Origin: Clostridia bacterium
GTDB lineage: Bacteria > Bacillota > Peptococcia > DRI-13 > SV3-B141
NCBI GenBank assembly: GCA_018433015.1
Contig: JAHDSB010000070.1
Span: forward strand, 1-52,143
Direction of reading: 5' to 3'
Length of the DNA stretch: 52,143 bases
The position numbers and the translations under genes are program-made. Numbering within the stretch: position 1 is the stretch's first letter; each line of letters begins with the position of its first letter. Below, piece after piece: positions 16,268 through 24,010 of this stretch. The notes under the pieces are model-generated. The model was not told where the DNA came from. It searched no databases and was given only the letters and a program-made list of their open reading frames with translations.

Positions 16268-17059
16268 TTATTTTGCAGCGGTTTCCTTAGCGTAAAGGTC
16301 ACATAGGGTGTTTTCAAAATGGTTAGAATGGCCTTTAACCCAGCAAAACTCTAAATATTTGTTTTCTGTGAGGCTATCTAGTTCCTGCCAATATTTGATA
16401 TGCTTAACTTTTTCTCCATTTACAGTGTGCCAGCCGTTTAATTTCCAATTAAAGATCCATTCCGTAATGCCTTTTTTTACATATTGGCTATCACTTATAA
16501 TTCTGAGTTCTTTTTCTGTTTTTAATGTTTTTAAGGCTTGGATTACGGCGTAAAGTTCTAGCAAATTGCTATTTTTTATATCAGTTTTTCCTGTATGGAG
16601 GCTATATTCTCCTTGGTGATTTTCTATTAGAAAGGCATAGGCCCCTTTTTCTTGTTTCCCCAGATAACTGGCATCTGTGTAAATTTTATAAATTTTCTCC
16701 TTACCATAGTCAACGGTTGTACAAGTATAATTACTATTTTGTTTGTTCAGCACAATAGTTTTATTTTTATCATTAAAGGCAGCCACATCTTTTTTATCGC
16801 GCATAGCAAATGTAAGCTTAAAGCCTGTGTAAAAAGTAGCTCTCTTTTTATTGTGGAACAGTTTTCGCAGTTGATATTCATTTTCTTTAAGAAACTCAGT
16901 AAGTTTATTATTTTGTAAGAAAATTAATTCTTTATTATGTGGATAAAATGTCAAGAGGGAAGAGGTGGCTTTTCTCTTGATTTGGATAAGAAAAGTTTCA
17001 TCTTCTCCTTCTTTTAATATTTCCATGGATAGAATATGCATTTTTATCCCACAGTCCAT
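16268..17059 (-). CDS. RNase H-like protein with unknown N-terminal domain
   Basis: The C-terminal half (about residues 122-263) is a type I RNase H fold. YTDAS gives Asp129, LLELYAV Glu169, ISDSQYVKKGI Asp190 and LCDLYAK Asp254, the complete D-E-D-D catalytic set, along with a basic handle-like NWKLNGWHTVNGEKVKHIKYW. The activity should be cleavage of RNA in RNA:DNA hybrids. Residues 1-120 match nothing I recognise: they are lysine/phenylalanine-rich and lack the hybrid-binding domain motif. The gene lies alone on the minus strand, with AAAGG before the ATG. An internal ATG at 17041 is possible. Confidence 0.8.
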   Translation of the reverse strand: MDCGIKMHILSMEILKEGEDETFLIQIKRKATSSLLTFYPHNKELIFLQNNKLTEFLKENEYQLRKLFHNKKRATFYTGFKLTFAMRDKKDVAAFNDKNKTIVLNKQNSNYTCTTVDYGKEKIYKIYTDASYLGKQEKGAYAFLIENHQGEYSLHTGKTDIKNSNLLELYAVIQALKTLKTEKELRIISDSQYVKKGITEWIFNWKLNGWHTVNGEKVKHIKYWQELDSLTENKYLEFCWVKGHSNHFENTLCDLYAKETAAK

Positions 17060-17134
17060 TCTAACACAGCCTTTTGATATTGTTTAAAAGATAAAGAATA
17101 TGTAAAATTACGTTTTTCTACTTTATAGTATACA

Positions 17135-17165
17135 TTTCGACAAGCAAAGTCTATTACACTATATA
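17135..17165 (+). promoter_or_regulatory. Promoter candidate overlapping a Spo0A-like box
   Basis: TCGACA (17137-17142), a 17-bp spacer and TATATA (17160-17165) form a moderate promoter. Its -35 region is CTTGTCGAAA on the complementary strand, which fits the Spo0A-box core TGTCGAA. Short motif, so chance occurrence is possible. Confidence 0.35.
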
Positions 17166-17176
17166 GTAGGAGGAAT

Positions 17177-17194
17177 ATGATTATTTTATCATGA
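17177..17194 (+). other. Five-codon ORF behind a perfect ribosome binding site
   Basis: AGGAGG (17168-17173) is followed by ATG, four codons (MIILS) and TGA. It precedes the unknown gene at 17281. It may be a leader peptide, or the relic of an older start. Confidence 0.25.
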
Positions 17195-17280
17195 CTTAAC
17201 ATTAATTACCAACTTACTAAGAGTTAATCCTGGTGGACAAGAACTTTACTGGTCAGGGATTAATTTGGAGGGTTCCAATT

Positions 17281-17826
17281 ATGAGAATCTTCTCAAAAAT
17301 AGCCGTTAGAAAAAATGCAACCCATAAATCCAAAGGACTTAATGCTATAATAATCCAAATATCTGTACAAGAATGTGGTAACTTAAGCAAGCTGTGGGGG
17401 ATACAATTAAGCAACAACACAGAAATCATGCTTTTATCTGAATACTGTGCTATATTAACGGCTGTAACAGACAAAGTAATTCTAAAAAAATATGGCGAGC
17501 CTATACGTTTGATGGTTATGAATGCTGTGGTAAAGGAATTAAAGAAAGCTTTTTGCCAACTCAAAATAGGATTCACTATGGAACAGCGGACAATATTTTT
17601 TGATAACTTTTTTCAAAAACGGTTAGAAAAATATGCTGCATGTGATTCCATCATGGGTGATAATGATAATCACATAATTACTAAAGCTAGTATATTATTG
17701 GTAGATAAATTTTTGCCCCGTAATTTGACAAGATCAAAAGAAGCTATCATTGCAGAAACCCAAGAATGTATTGAGAAATCTATTATCTTAATGTTTAAGA
17801 CAAAAGTATATCAAACGATTATTTAA
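17281..17826 (+). CDS. Unknown protein
   Basis: I do not recognise this protein. The frame is open from a GTG at 17233, but the ATG at 17281 has GGAGGG at a good distance and is preferred, giving 181 residues. It is soluble-looking, mixed alpha/beta, with no signal peptide, membrane segment or obvious metal motif. The middle (VVKELKKAFCQLKIGFTMEQR) and the C-terminal half look helical. It stands alone between an RNase H-like gene and a membrane-anchored unknown, downstream of a Spo0A-like box, so a sporulation or stationary-phase role is possible but speculative. Confidence 0.6.
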   Translation: MRIFSKIAVRKNATHKSKGLNAIIIQISVQECGNLSKLWGIQLSNNTEIMLLSEYCAILTAVTDKVILKKYGEPIRLMVMNAVVKELKKAFCQLKIGFTMEQRTIFFDNFFQKRLEKYAACDSIMGDNDNHIITKASILLVDKFLPRNLTRSKEAIIAETQECIEKSIILMFKTKVYQTII

Positions 17827-17925
17827 ATATATATGCGGTTCCTAACAATATAATACTTGTGCTTAATAAGAATATGTAGTGGTTAAGCTAATGTTAGAAG
17901 GTTATTATAGAGAAATGAGATTAAA

Positions 17926-18399
17926 ATGCTACAGGATAAGCTAGGATATTTGATAGACAAACTCTTATTAAAATTTGTTTTGCTAAATTTAATGCTCCTT
18001 ATTTTTTGTCAATTAGCTCTGATGGCACCTGATGTAGGTCAGCGACTTAATATGGCTTTGCGCTTAGAAGGGGAGCCCCTGGGTCATAACAAATTAGTTG
18101 ACTATGCAGGGGGTGTTACTACTGCGCCCTGGGCCACTGTAACCTTAAAACTCTTGACCTATGTAAGTTTACCGGAAGTAAAAGTACTTATAGACGGCAA
18201 AGAAATTGGACATTTTCTGCGGAATGAGGTAGCCATAACTGTTAAAGATGGTGATATAATAAGTATATATAATCCCAATCCCTATATGCCGGTAACCGTA
18301 ATAGTAAATAAGAAAACAGCTAATGTCTTAGAGCCTTCAAAAAATCAAGGAGTAGAGGGTACGGGTACTTTATACTTGAATCCTGTGGTAATTAAGTGA
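17926..18399 (+). CDS. Unknown membrane-anchored protein
   Basis: This 157-residue protein has one strong hydrophobic helix (about residues 14-34) and no lipobox, so it is probably a bitopic protein with its C-terminus outside. The rest is rich in beta-prone stretches: TVTLKLLTYVSL, KVLIDGKEIG, VAITVKDGDIISIYN and VTVIVNKKTANVLEP, the latter resembling a small Ig-like or PEGA-like strand pattern. I cannot name a family. It precedes a HutP homologue by about 100 bp. The start has only a weak GAGA-type ribosome binding site. Confidence 0.6.
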   Translation: MLQDKLGYLIDKLLLKFVLLNLMLLIFCQLALMAPDVGQRLNMALRLEGEPLGHNKLVDYAGGVTTAPWATVTLKLLTYVSLPEVKVLIDGKEIGHFLRNEVAITVKDGDIISIYNPNPYMPVTVIVNKKTANVLEPSKNQGVEGTGTLYLNPVVIK

Positions 18400-18500
18400 A
18401 AAGTTTTATGGGATTATGTCAATAGTATAGCAAAGATTGTTGCTTTTTTTACAATACTATAATATAATTCCACTGATTAAAGGGTGGTGGAGATGAAAAC

Positions 18501-18923
18501 ATGTATTATGGATCTAAAAAAATAGCCTCAGCGGCAATTAAAATGGCTCTTTCTGAAAGTAGAGAAGAAGAGAATGAAATAAAAAAAGATTTACGGGAAC
18601 ACGGTATTCGAGCTGCAGCTGTAGATTGTGGCGGCGAATATATTGTGTCGGTAAAAAAAATAGTAGAACGATCTATTGTTGCTGCTAAAAGGGAGAAGGT
18701 TATTAAAGAAAACCATTATGATGAAGGGGCTATAGCCGGTGCAACTCGTGAAGCCCTGTCTCAGATTATGCCGAAAGCAGTAGGTTTTAATGTGGGAGGC
18801 AAGATTGGCATAGCTAGACAAAATGACCATATTAGTGTGGCTGTTTTCCTGGGCATAGGGTTATTGCATTTAGATGAAGTAGCAATCGGTTTAGCTCACC
18901 GGGCAGCACCATTTACGGAGTGA
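18501..18923 (+). CDS. hutP: HutP-family protein
   Basis: HutP of Bacillus is an RNA-binding antiterminator that needs L-histidine and a divalent metal ion. This 140-residue homologue keeps the overall pattern, including an EVAIGLAHRAAPF C-terminal region with the conserved His-Arg and an MPKAVGFNVGGKIGIARQ core. There are no hut genes nearby; aroH starts four bases after its stop and aroF follows. So either histidine control of another locus or a changed ligand and target is likely. The ATG at 18501 has GGTGG/GGAG upstream. The family call is firm, the function is not. Confidence 0.8.
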   Translation: MYYGSKKIASAAIKMALSESREEENEIKKDLREHGIRAAAVDCGGEYIVSVKKIVERSIVAAKREKVIKENHYDEGAIAGATREALSQIMPKAVGFNVGGKIGIARQNDHISVAVFLGIGLLHLDEVAIGLAHRAAPFTE

Positions 18924-18927
18924 TATA

Positions 18928-19302
18928 ATGAGACTGTATGCTATACGTGGTGCAACCACAATTTCGGCAAATACGAAAGAGGATATCATCTCCGAAACTC
19001 AAAGGCTTTTAGAGACTGTTATTGAGGCTAACAAACTGAAGCAAGAAGATGTAGTAAGCATTATATTTACTACAACCCCTGATGTGACAGCTGAGTTCCC
19101 GGCTAAAGCATGTAGAATGATGGGCTGGGCGGGAGTTCCTCTTTTAGGGGCGGTGGAAGCCGATGTGCCTCATGGGTTACCCAAGTGTATTCGTATTTTA
19201 TTGCATGCTTATTTGCAAGAAGATAAATGCGCAAAACATATTTATTTAAAAGAAGCGGTGAAATTACGCCCCGATCTTGTGAAAAAAAGTCTCTCTGAAT
19301 AA
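18928..19302 (+). CDS. aroH: Chorismate mutase, AroH type
   Basis: AroH converts chorismate to prephenate, the branch point for tyrosine and phenylalanine. It is the trimeric monofunctional type: 124 residues, starting MRLYAIRGATTI with active-site Arg7. The core TTTPDVTAEFPAKACR is followed by GAVEADVPHGLPKCIRIL, which supplies the catalytic glutamate and arginine. The gene is tightly joined to the HutP homologue upstream, and the DAHP synthase gene follows beyond a terminator that overlaps its last codons. Confidence 0.95.
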   Translation: MRLYAIRGATTISANTKEDIISETQRLLETVIEANKLKQEDVVSIIFTTTPDVTAEFPAKACRMMGWAGVPLLGAVEADVPHGLPKCIRILLHAYLQEDKCAKHIYLKEAVKLRPDLVKKSLSE

Positions 19303-19316
19303 GAGAGACTTTTAAT
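19285..19316 (+). terminator. Terminator after aroH
   Basis: AAAAGTCTCTCT pairs with AGAGAGACTTTT around a 5-base loop. It includes the aroH stop codon, with T-rich sequence after it. Confidence 0.85.
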
Positions 19317-19368
19317 CATTAAATGTGTAATAATATAATTTAGACAAAGGTTGTAAGAAGGTGACATT

Positions 19369-20379
19369 TTGCTTATTATTCTAGAAAAATATAACTATAG
19401 TGAGGCTTTAAAAATTATTGAAGAGCGCTTACAATCCTTGAAGCTCTATTATAAAATGTACGAGGAAGATGAAAAAAAGATTATTGTTGTAGGCGATAAA
19501 GGTCAAACAGCAGAACTTGATTCTTTGCAATCCCTTCCTGGTGTGGAAAGGATTGTGGCTGTTACCAAACCTTACAAATTGGTAAGCAGGCAGTTTAAAG
19601 AAACAGATACCATCGTCAATATTGGAGGTGTCCCCATCGGGGGGGGCCATTTTCAGGTTATTGCCGGACCTTGTGCTGTAGAAAGCAAACAACAACTCTT
19701 TACAGTAGCTCAAGAGGTTAAGAATGCCGGAGCTGTACTTTTAAGAGGGGGAGCCTACAAACCGCGGACATCGCCCTATTCTTTTCAGGGCCTGAAAGAA
19801 GAAGGTCTAAAATTATTAGCCCAAGCCCGGGAGTTGACGGGTTTACCTATCGTTACGGAAGTTGTAGATATCAGGGATGTTTCCCAAGTAGCGTATTATG
19901 CTGATATGTTGCAGATTGGTGCCCGTAATATGCAAAATTACCACTTGTTGCAAGAAGTTGCTCGTACTAACAAACCTATTCTTTTAAAGCGTGGTTTAAG
20001 TGCCACTATAGAAGAGTGGTTGTTAGCAGCTGAATATATTTTACGTGAAGGTAATAACCAAGTTGTATTATGTGAGAGAGGGATACGTACTTTTGAACCC
20101 TATACGCGCAATACCTTAGATCTATCTGCAGTAGCGGCTGTGAGACATCTTTCCCATCTTCCGGTGATAGTTGATCCCAGTCATGGGACCGGCAAGTGGT
20201 TTTTAGTGGGGCCCCTTGCAAAAGCTGCTTGTCCCTTGGGAGCCCATGGCCTAATCATTGAGGTCCATAATTGTCCCAGCGAAGCCCTTTCCGATGGGGA
20301 ACAATCTTTAACACCTCATAATTTTCAGGTTTTGATGAAGGACATTCGGGAATTAAAGAGGGTTTGTGGCAAAAGTTAA
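19369..20379 (+). CDS. aroF: 3-Deoxy-7-phosphoheptulonate synthase (DAHP synthase)
   Basis: This enzyme condenses phosphoenolpyruvate and erythrose 4-phosphate, the first shikimate-pathway step. An N-terminal ferredoxin-like regulatory domain (residues 1-70) precedes the type I-beta barrel. Barrel motifs are VIAGPCAVES, LRGGAYKPRTSPYSFQG, QIGARNMQN, LLKRGLSATIEEWL and PVIVDPSHGTGK. The ferredoxin-like domain is known to confer feedback inhibition by aromatic amino acids in this class. The TTG start is supported by AAGAAGGTGA. Close to aroH and the HutP homologue, it forms a small aromatic synthesis group. Confidence 0.95.
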   Translation: MLIILEKYNYSEALKIIEERLQSLKLYYKMYEEDEKKIIVVGDKGQTAELDSLQSLPGVERIVAVTKPYKLVSRQFKETDTIVNIGGVPIGGGHFQVIAGPCAVESKQQLFTVAQEVKNAGAVLLRGGAYKPRTSPYSFQGLKEEGLKLLAQARELTGLPIVTEVVDIRDVSQVAYYADMLQIGARNMQNYHLLQEVARTNKPILLKRGLSATIEEWLLAAEYILREGNNQVVLCERGIRTFEPYTRNTLDLSAVAAVRHLSHLPVIVDPSHGTGKWFLVGPLAKAACPLGAHGLIIEVHNCPSEALSDGEQSLTPHNFQVLMKDIRELKRVCGKS

Positions 20380-20464
20380 TTTAAAAAAAAACCTATCATA
20401 TGGTAAAATAAAGAGAAACCAACCATCATAGGAGAATCTCCCACTTGATGGAATGTTGACACTA

Positions 20465-21154
20465 ATGAAGGGACTGATCACCATACGAATTGCAATAGAT
20501 GGTCCGGCAGGAGCTGGTAAAAGTACTATTGCCAAAATGATTGCAGAAAAATTGAATATCCTTTACATAGATACAGGCGCAATGTATCGCGCCATTACAT
20601 ATTTAGCGTTGCAAAATGATATTGCTTGTACTGATGAAAAGGCTTTAAGTAAATTAGCACAAGAAAGTGAAATCATGTTAATTCGTAGTTGTGAGGGAAA
20701 ACAGTTAGTTGTGTGTAATGATGTTGATATCACAGAAGAAATACGGGATCCGGAAATAAGCAATAATGTATCACTGGTAGCTAGACACGAAGGGGTACGA
20801 AAAGAGCTGGTAAAAAAGCAACAGAATTTGGCAAGGCAACATGATGTGATAATGGACGGTAGAGATATTGGAACAGTGGTTTTACCTGACGCTGAATGTA
20901 AAATATATCTAACCGCTTCCCTAGAGGAAAGAGCAAGTCGAAGGTATAAGGAAATTAGGACTAAAGGTTATCGCGAGAGCTATGAAGACATTAAAAAGGA
21001 TCTGGAGGAAAGAGATTTCCTGGATAAGAATAGAGATGTGGCCCCTCTAAGGCCGGCTCTTGATGCTGTTGTTTTGGACACCACTAATCTTTCTCAGGAA
21101 CAAGTGGTTAGTGCTATATTAAAAATATATCAGCAGAAAAAGAGGGGAATATAA
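20465..21154 (+). CDS. cmk: Cytidylate kinase
   Basis: Cmk phosphorylates CMP and dCMP. The P-loop GPAGAGKST follows an IRIAID strand. DTGAMYRA, DGRDIGTVVLPDAECKIYLTAS and RDVAPL complete the family signature. The start is unclear: ATGs at 20453 and 20465 both lack a good ribosome binding site, and the best purine run (GAAGGGA) lies after the second. Homologues usually start one or two residues before RIAIDGP, so a non-ATG start (for example the ATA or CTG codons there) cannot be excluded. A bulged hairpin precedes the gene (20425-20452). plsC follows directly, TAAGTG. Confidence 0.93.
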   Translation: MKGLITIRIAIDGPAGAGKSTIAKMIAEKLNILYIDTGAMYRAITYLALQNDIACTDEKALSKLAQESEIMLIRSCEGKQLVVCNDVDITEEIRDPEISNNVSLVARHEGVRKELVKKQQNLARQHDVIMDGRDIGTVVLPDAECKIYLTASLEERASRRYKEIRTKGYRESYEDIKKDLEERDFLDKNRDVAPLRPALDAVVLDTTNLSQEQVVSAILKIYQQKKRGI

Positions 21155-21748
21155 GTGTTTTATTATATTATTCATAAAGTTATATTTATATTTATAAGAA
21201 TATTTAATAATTGGGAAATTGAAGGGCAGGAAAATTTGCCGACCACGGGCCCCGTTGTAGTAGTAGCTAATCACGTAAGTTTATGGGACCCCCCTGTTTT
21301 AGCCTGTTCTATCAAGCGACCGGTGCGTTTTATGGCTAAAGAAGAATTGTTTAATATTCCTGTACTGGGAAAAATCATTAAACTACTTAACGCTTTCCCT
21401 GTGAAGCGGGGGAAAATAGATCGTAATGCTTTACGCATGGCGGCAAAATGCCTGGAAAATGGGGAGGTTTTGGGTTTGTTTCCCGAAGGGACCAGAAGTA
21501 AGACGGGTAAATTGCTACCCTTACAGCCGGGATCTGCTTTGTTTGCTTTACGGGCAGGTTCGCCCCTTGTACCTGTAGGTCTTAAGGGAACAAAAACGGC
21601 CTTTCCTCTGACTTGGCGGGGTAAAATAAAAGTGAAAATTGGTAAGCCCTTAGTATATAATGATTTATATGGAAAAAAAATAAATGAAGCTGATCTACAA
21701 AGAGTGACAGAGGATATACGACAAGAACTTAACAATCTCTGCCAATAA
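21155..21748 (+). CDS. plsC: 1-Acyl-sn-glycerol-3-phosphate acyltransferase
   Basis: PlsC acylates lysophosphatidic acid to phosphatidic acid in membrane lipid synthesis. A short N-terminal hydrophobic anchor precedes motif I, NHVSLWDPP (HX4D catalytic pair). Motif III, FPEGTRSKTGKL, binds the phosphate, and PLVPVGLKG is motif IV. The 197-residue length is standard. The GTG start immediately follows the cmk stop, with GAGGGGA inside cmk, so translation is coupled. The cmk-plsC-ispH-S1 order is typical of Clostridia. Confidence 0.93.
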   Translation: MFYYIIHKVIFIFIRIFNNWEIEGQENLPTTGPVVVVANHVSLWDPPVLACSIKRPVRFMAKEELFNIPVLGKIIKLLNAFPVKRGKIDRNALRMAAKCLENGEVLGLFPEGTRSKTGKLLPLQPGSALFALRAGSPLVPVGLKGTKTAFPLTWRGKIKVKIGKPLVYNDLYGKKINEADLQRVTEDIRQELNNLCQ

Positions 21749-21758
21749 TCATAAATAG

Positions 21759-21787
21759 TTGCACAATAAAATATTTTTTGATATAAA
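21759..21787 (+). promoter_or_regulatory. Promoter candidate for ispH::S1
   Basis: TTGCAC (21759-21764), 17-bp spacer, TATAAA (21782-21787), about 25 bp before the ATG. It would allow expression apart from cmk-plsC. Confidence 0.6.
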
Positions 21788-21811
21788 TATGGTAAATTAC
21801 TAGGTGGTGAA

Positions 21812-23887
21812 ATGTTGGAAATCATTATTGCTGACAAAGCTGGTTTTTGTTTTGGCGTCAAAAGAGCAATAGATATGGCTGAGGAAGCTGGAAAACAAGA
21901 GGGCATAGCCTGCTTAGGACCGCTGATTCATAACCAACAGGAGATGGCTAGATTAGCAAAGCTAGGTGTAGTAGTAAAAGAAAAGAAAAATATTGCAGAA
22001 AATGATACAGTTCTCATTAGAACCCATGGGATAGCACCGGAAATTTTTGCGGAATTAAACAGTTTAGATTGTAAAGTGATAGATGCTACATGTCCTTATG
22101 TAAAAAAGGCACAGAAGGCGGCTCATGATGCCCAAGAAGAGGGCTATCAAGTTATAATATTAGGTGATAAAACCCATGCAGAAGTCCAAGGAATTAAAGC
22201 GTGGACAGGGAATGAAGCTCTAGTTGTAGCATCATATAAAGAACTAAAAGAAACGGACTTACCGGAAAAAGTAGCACTAATTGCTCAAACCACTGAGAAA
22301 GAAGAGCGTTTTGCGGAAATAGAGGAATACATAAAAAAGCAGAGACAAGACATTAAGATTATAAATACTATCTGTCAAGCTACCAGGCAGAGGCAGGAAG
22401 CTGCTTATAACTTAGCTGGTCAAGTGGATTTAATGATAATAGTAGGAGGAAAACACAGTTCCAATACGCGAAAACTTTGGGAAGTTTGCAGCAAAGCTAA
22501 GATTCCTTGCTATCATATTGAAGAAGCAGGAGAATTAGAGCCTTGCTGGTTTGTCAATATTAATAAAGTAGGTATTACAGCTGGGGCATCAACCCCTGCT
22601 TGGATTATTGAGGAGGTAAAGGACAAGATGGATGAAATTAAAGAGCAAGCTACAGTGGAACAAGAAAAAGTTTTAAACGATTCTGCCGTGGAACAAGGGG
22701 ACGTAGCTCAGGAAGCTAATGATCACGGTACAGAAAATTCAGTTGACAATGAGGGCGATTTCAGCAAAATGGATGATCAATTGAATTTTCGCAGCTTTCA
22801 AGCAGGGGATATTGTCAAGGGAACAGTAGTAAAGGTATCTAGCGATGAGGTATTAGTAGATATCGGTGACAAATCTGAAGGTATAGTACCGGCTAATGAA
22901 TTGTCTTATCGTCGTGTTGACCCTTCAGAAGTAGTAAAGGTAGGCGAAGAAATATCAGTAGAAGTAGTGAGAAGGGATAGTGAAGGGAACTTTATTCTGT
23001 CCTGTAAAAAGGCACGGCAGGATGAAGCACTGGCTAAACTGGAAGAGGCAGAGAAAAACGGGGCTATTATTAATGCTCCCGTTATTGAAATAGTAAAAGG
23101 TGGGCTTCTAGTTGATGTAGGTATCAGAGGTTTTGTACCTGCTTCTCATGTTGACCGTGTGTTTATTGAAGATTTAAATCAATACTTGCACAAAGAATTA
23201 AAAATGAAAGTTATTGAATTAGATAAGGAAAATAAAAAAGCTGTATTATCACAAAAAGTTGTTATGGAAGAGGAATATCAACAGCAGAAACAAAATATCT
23301 GGGATGAACTGGAAGAGGGACAAACTCGTAAAGGTGTAGTTAAGCGTCTGACTAATTTTGGGGCCTTTGTTGATATTGGAGGTATAGATGGGCTGCTTCA
23401 CGTTTCTGAAATGAGTTGGACTAGGATTCAGGATCCTACGGAAGTAGTAAAAGAAGGCGATGAACTTGAGGTTTCTATTATTAAATTAGATCGGGAAAAA
23501 GAAAGAATCTCCTTAAGTATCAAGCCGTTTATTAAAAATCCTTGGGAAGTAGCACAAGAAAAATTTAAAGTAGGCATGATAGTAGAAGGATGCGTTGTAA
23601 GGATTGCTCCTTTTGGCGCATTTATAGAGTTGATGCCGGGTGTTGATGGCTTAGCCCACATATCTCAGTTATCTTTTAAACATGTGAATAAAGTTGAAGA
23701 TGTTATGGAGGTAGGTCAGGAAGTTAAAGCGAAAATAATTGATATAGATTTTGAAAGAAAGCGGCTGAGTTTGAGCTTGAAAGATATAATGGTTGATGCT
23801 GAAAAAGCTGAGTATGAAGCTTTTATAGATCAACAGCCTAAGTCAGATAGAGTTACTATAGGAGATATGTTAAAAAGCAAGAAATAA
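21812..23887 (+). CDS. ispH: IspH (HMBPP reductase) fused to S1 RNA-binding domains
   Basis: Residues 1-285 are 4-hydroxy-3-methylbut-2-enyl diphosphate reductase, the last step of the MEP isoprenoid pathway. The [4Fe-4S] cysteines lie in AGFCFGVKRA (Cys13), DATCPYVKK and NTICQATRQRQ. An acidic linker (about 290-325) leads to four S1 motifs: GDIVKGTVVKV, GLLVDVGIRGFVPASH, TRKGVVKRLTNFGAFVDIGGIDGLLHVSE and VEGCVVRIAPFGAFIELMPGVDGLAHISQ. The frame is continuous, so this is a true fusion as known in several Clostridia, not two genes. The S1 part probably serves as the ribosomal S1-like protein. A GGTGGTGA site precedes the ATG. Confidence 0.95.
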   Translation: MLEIIIADKAGFCFGVKRAIDMAEEAGKQEGIACLGPLIHNQQEMARLAKLGVVVKEKKNIAENDTVLIRTHGIAPEIFAELNSLDCKVIDATCPYVKKAQKAAHDAQEEGYQVIILGDKTHAEVQGIKAWTGNEALVVASYKELKETDLPEKVALIAQTTEKEERFAEIEEYIKKQRQDIKIINTICQATRQRQEAAYNLAGQVDLMIIVGGKHSSNTRKLWEVCSKAKIPCYHIEEAGELEPCWFVNINKVGITAGASTPAWIIEEVKDKMDEIKEQATVEQEKVLNDSAVEQGDVAQEANDHGTENSVDNEGDFSKMDDQLNFRSFQAGDIVKGTVVKVSSDEVLVDIGDKSEGIVPANELSYRRVDPSEVVKVGEEISVEVVRRDSEGNFILSCKKARQDEALAKLEEAEKNGAIINAPVIEIVKGGLLVDVGIRGFVPASHVDRVFIEDLNQYLHKELKMKVIELDKENKKAVLSQKVVMEEEYQQQKQNIWDELEEGQTRKGVVKRLTNFGAFVDIGGIDGLLHVSEMSWTRIQDPTEVVKEGDELEVSIIKLDREKERISLSIKPFIKNPWEVAQEKFKVGMIVEGCVVRIAPFGAFIELMPGVDGLAHISQLSFKHVNKVEDVMEVGQEVKAKIIDIDFERKRLSLSLKDIMVDAEKAEYEAFIDQQPKSDRVTIGDMLKSKK

Positions 23888-23888
23888 A

Positions 23889-23918
23889 AAGAAGCTGGCT
23901 ATTGGCCAGCTTCTTTTC
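23889..23918 (+). terminator. Terminator after ispH::S1
   Basis: AAGAAGCTGGC pairs with GCCAGCTTCTT, 5-base loop, followed by TTCTG. It starts directly after the stop. Confidence 0.85.
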
Positions 23919-24010
23919 TGCCAAGTGAAAATTAGTAGATTAAAAACGGGATATATTTCGTAATAAAATAAAAATATAATATGGAAAATATATTAAGAGG
24001 TTGTATAGAT

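Noticed and set aside
21271-21906. 211-residue minus-strand ORF
   Set aside because: Lies across plsC and the start of ispH, with composition of a shadow frame and no ribosome binding site.
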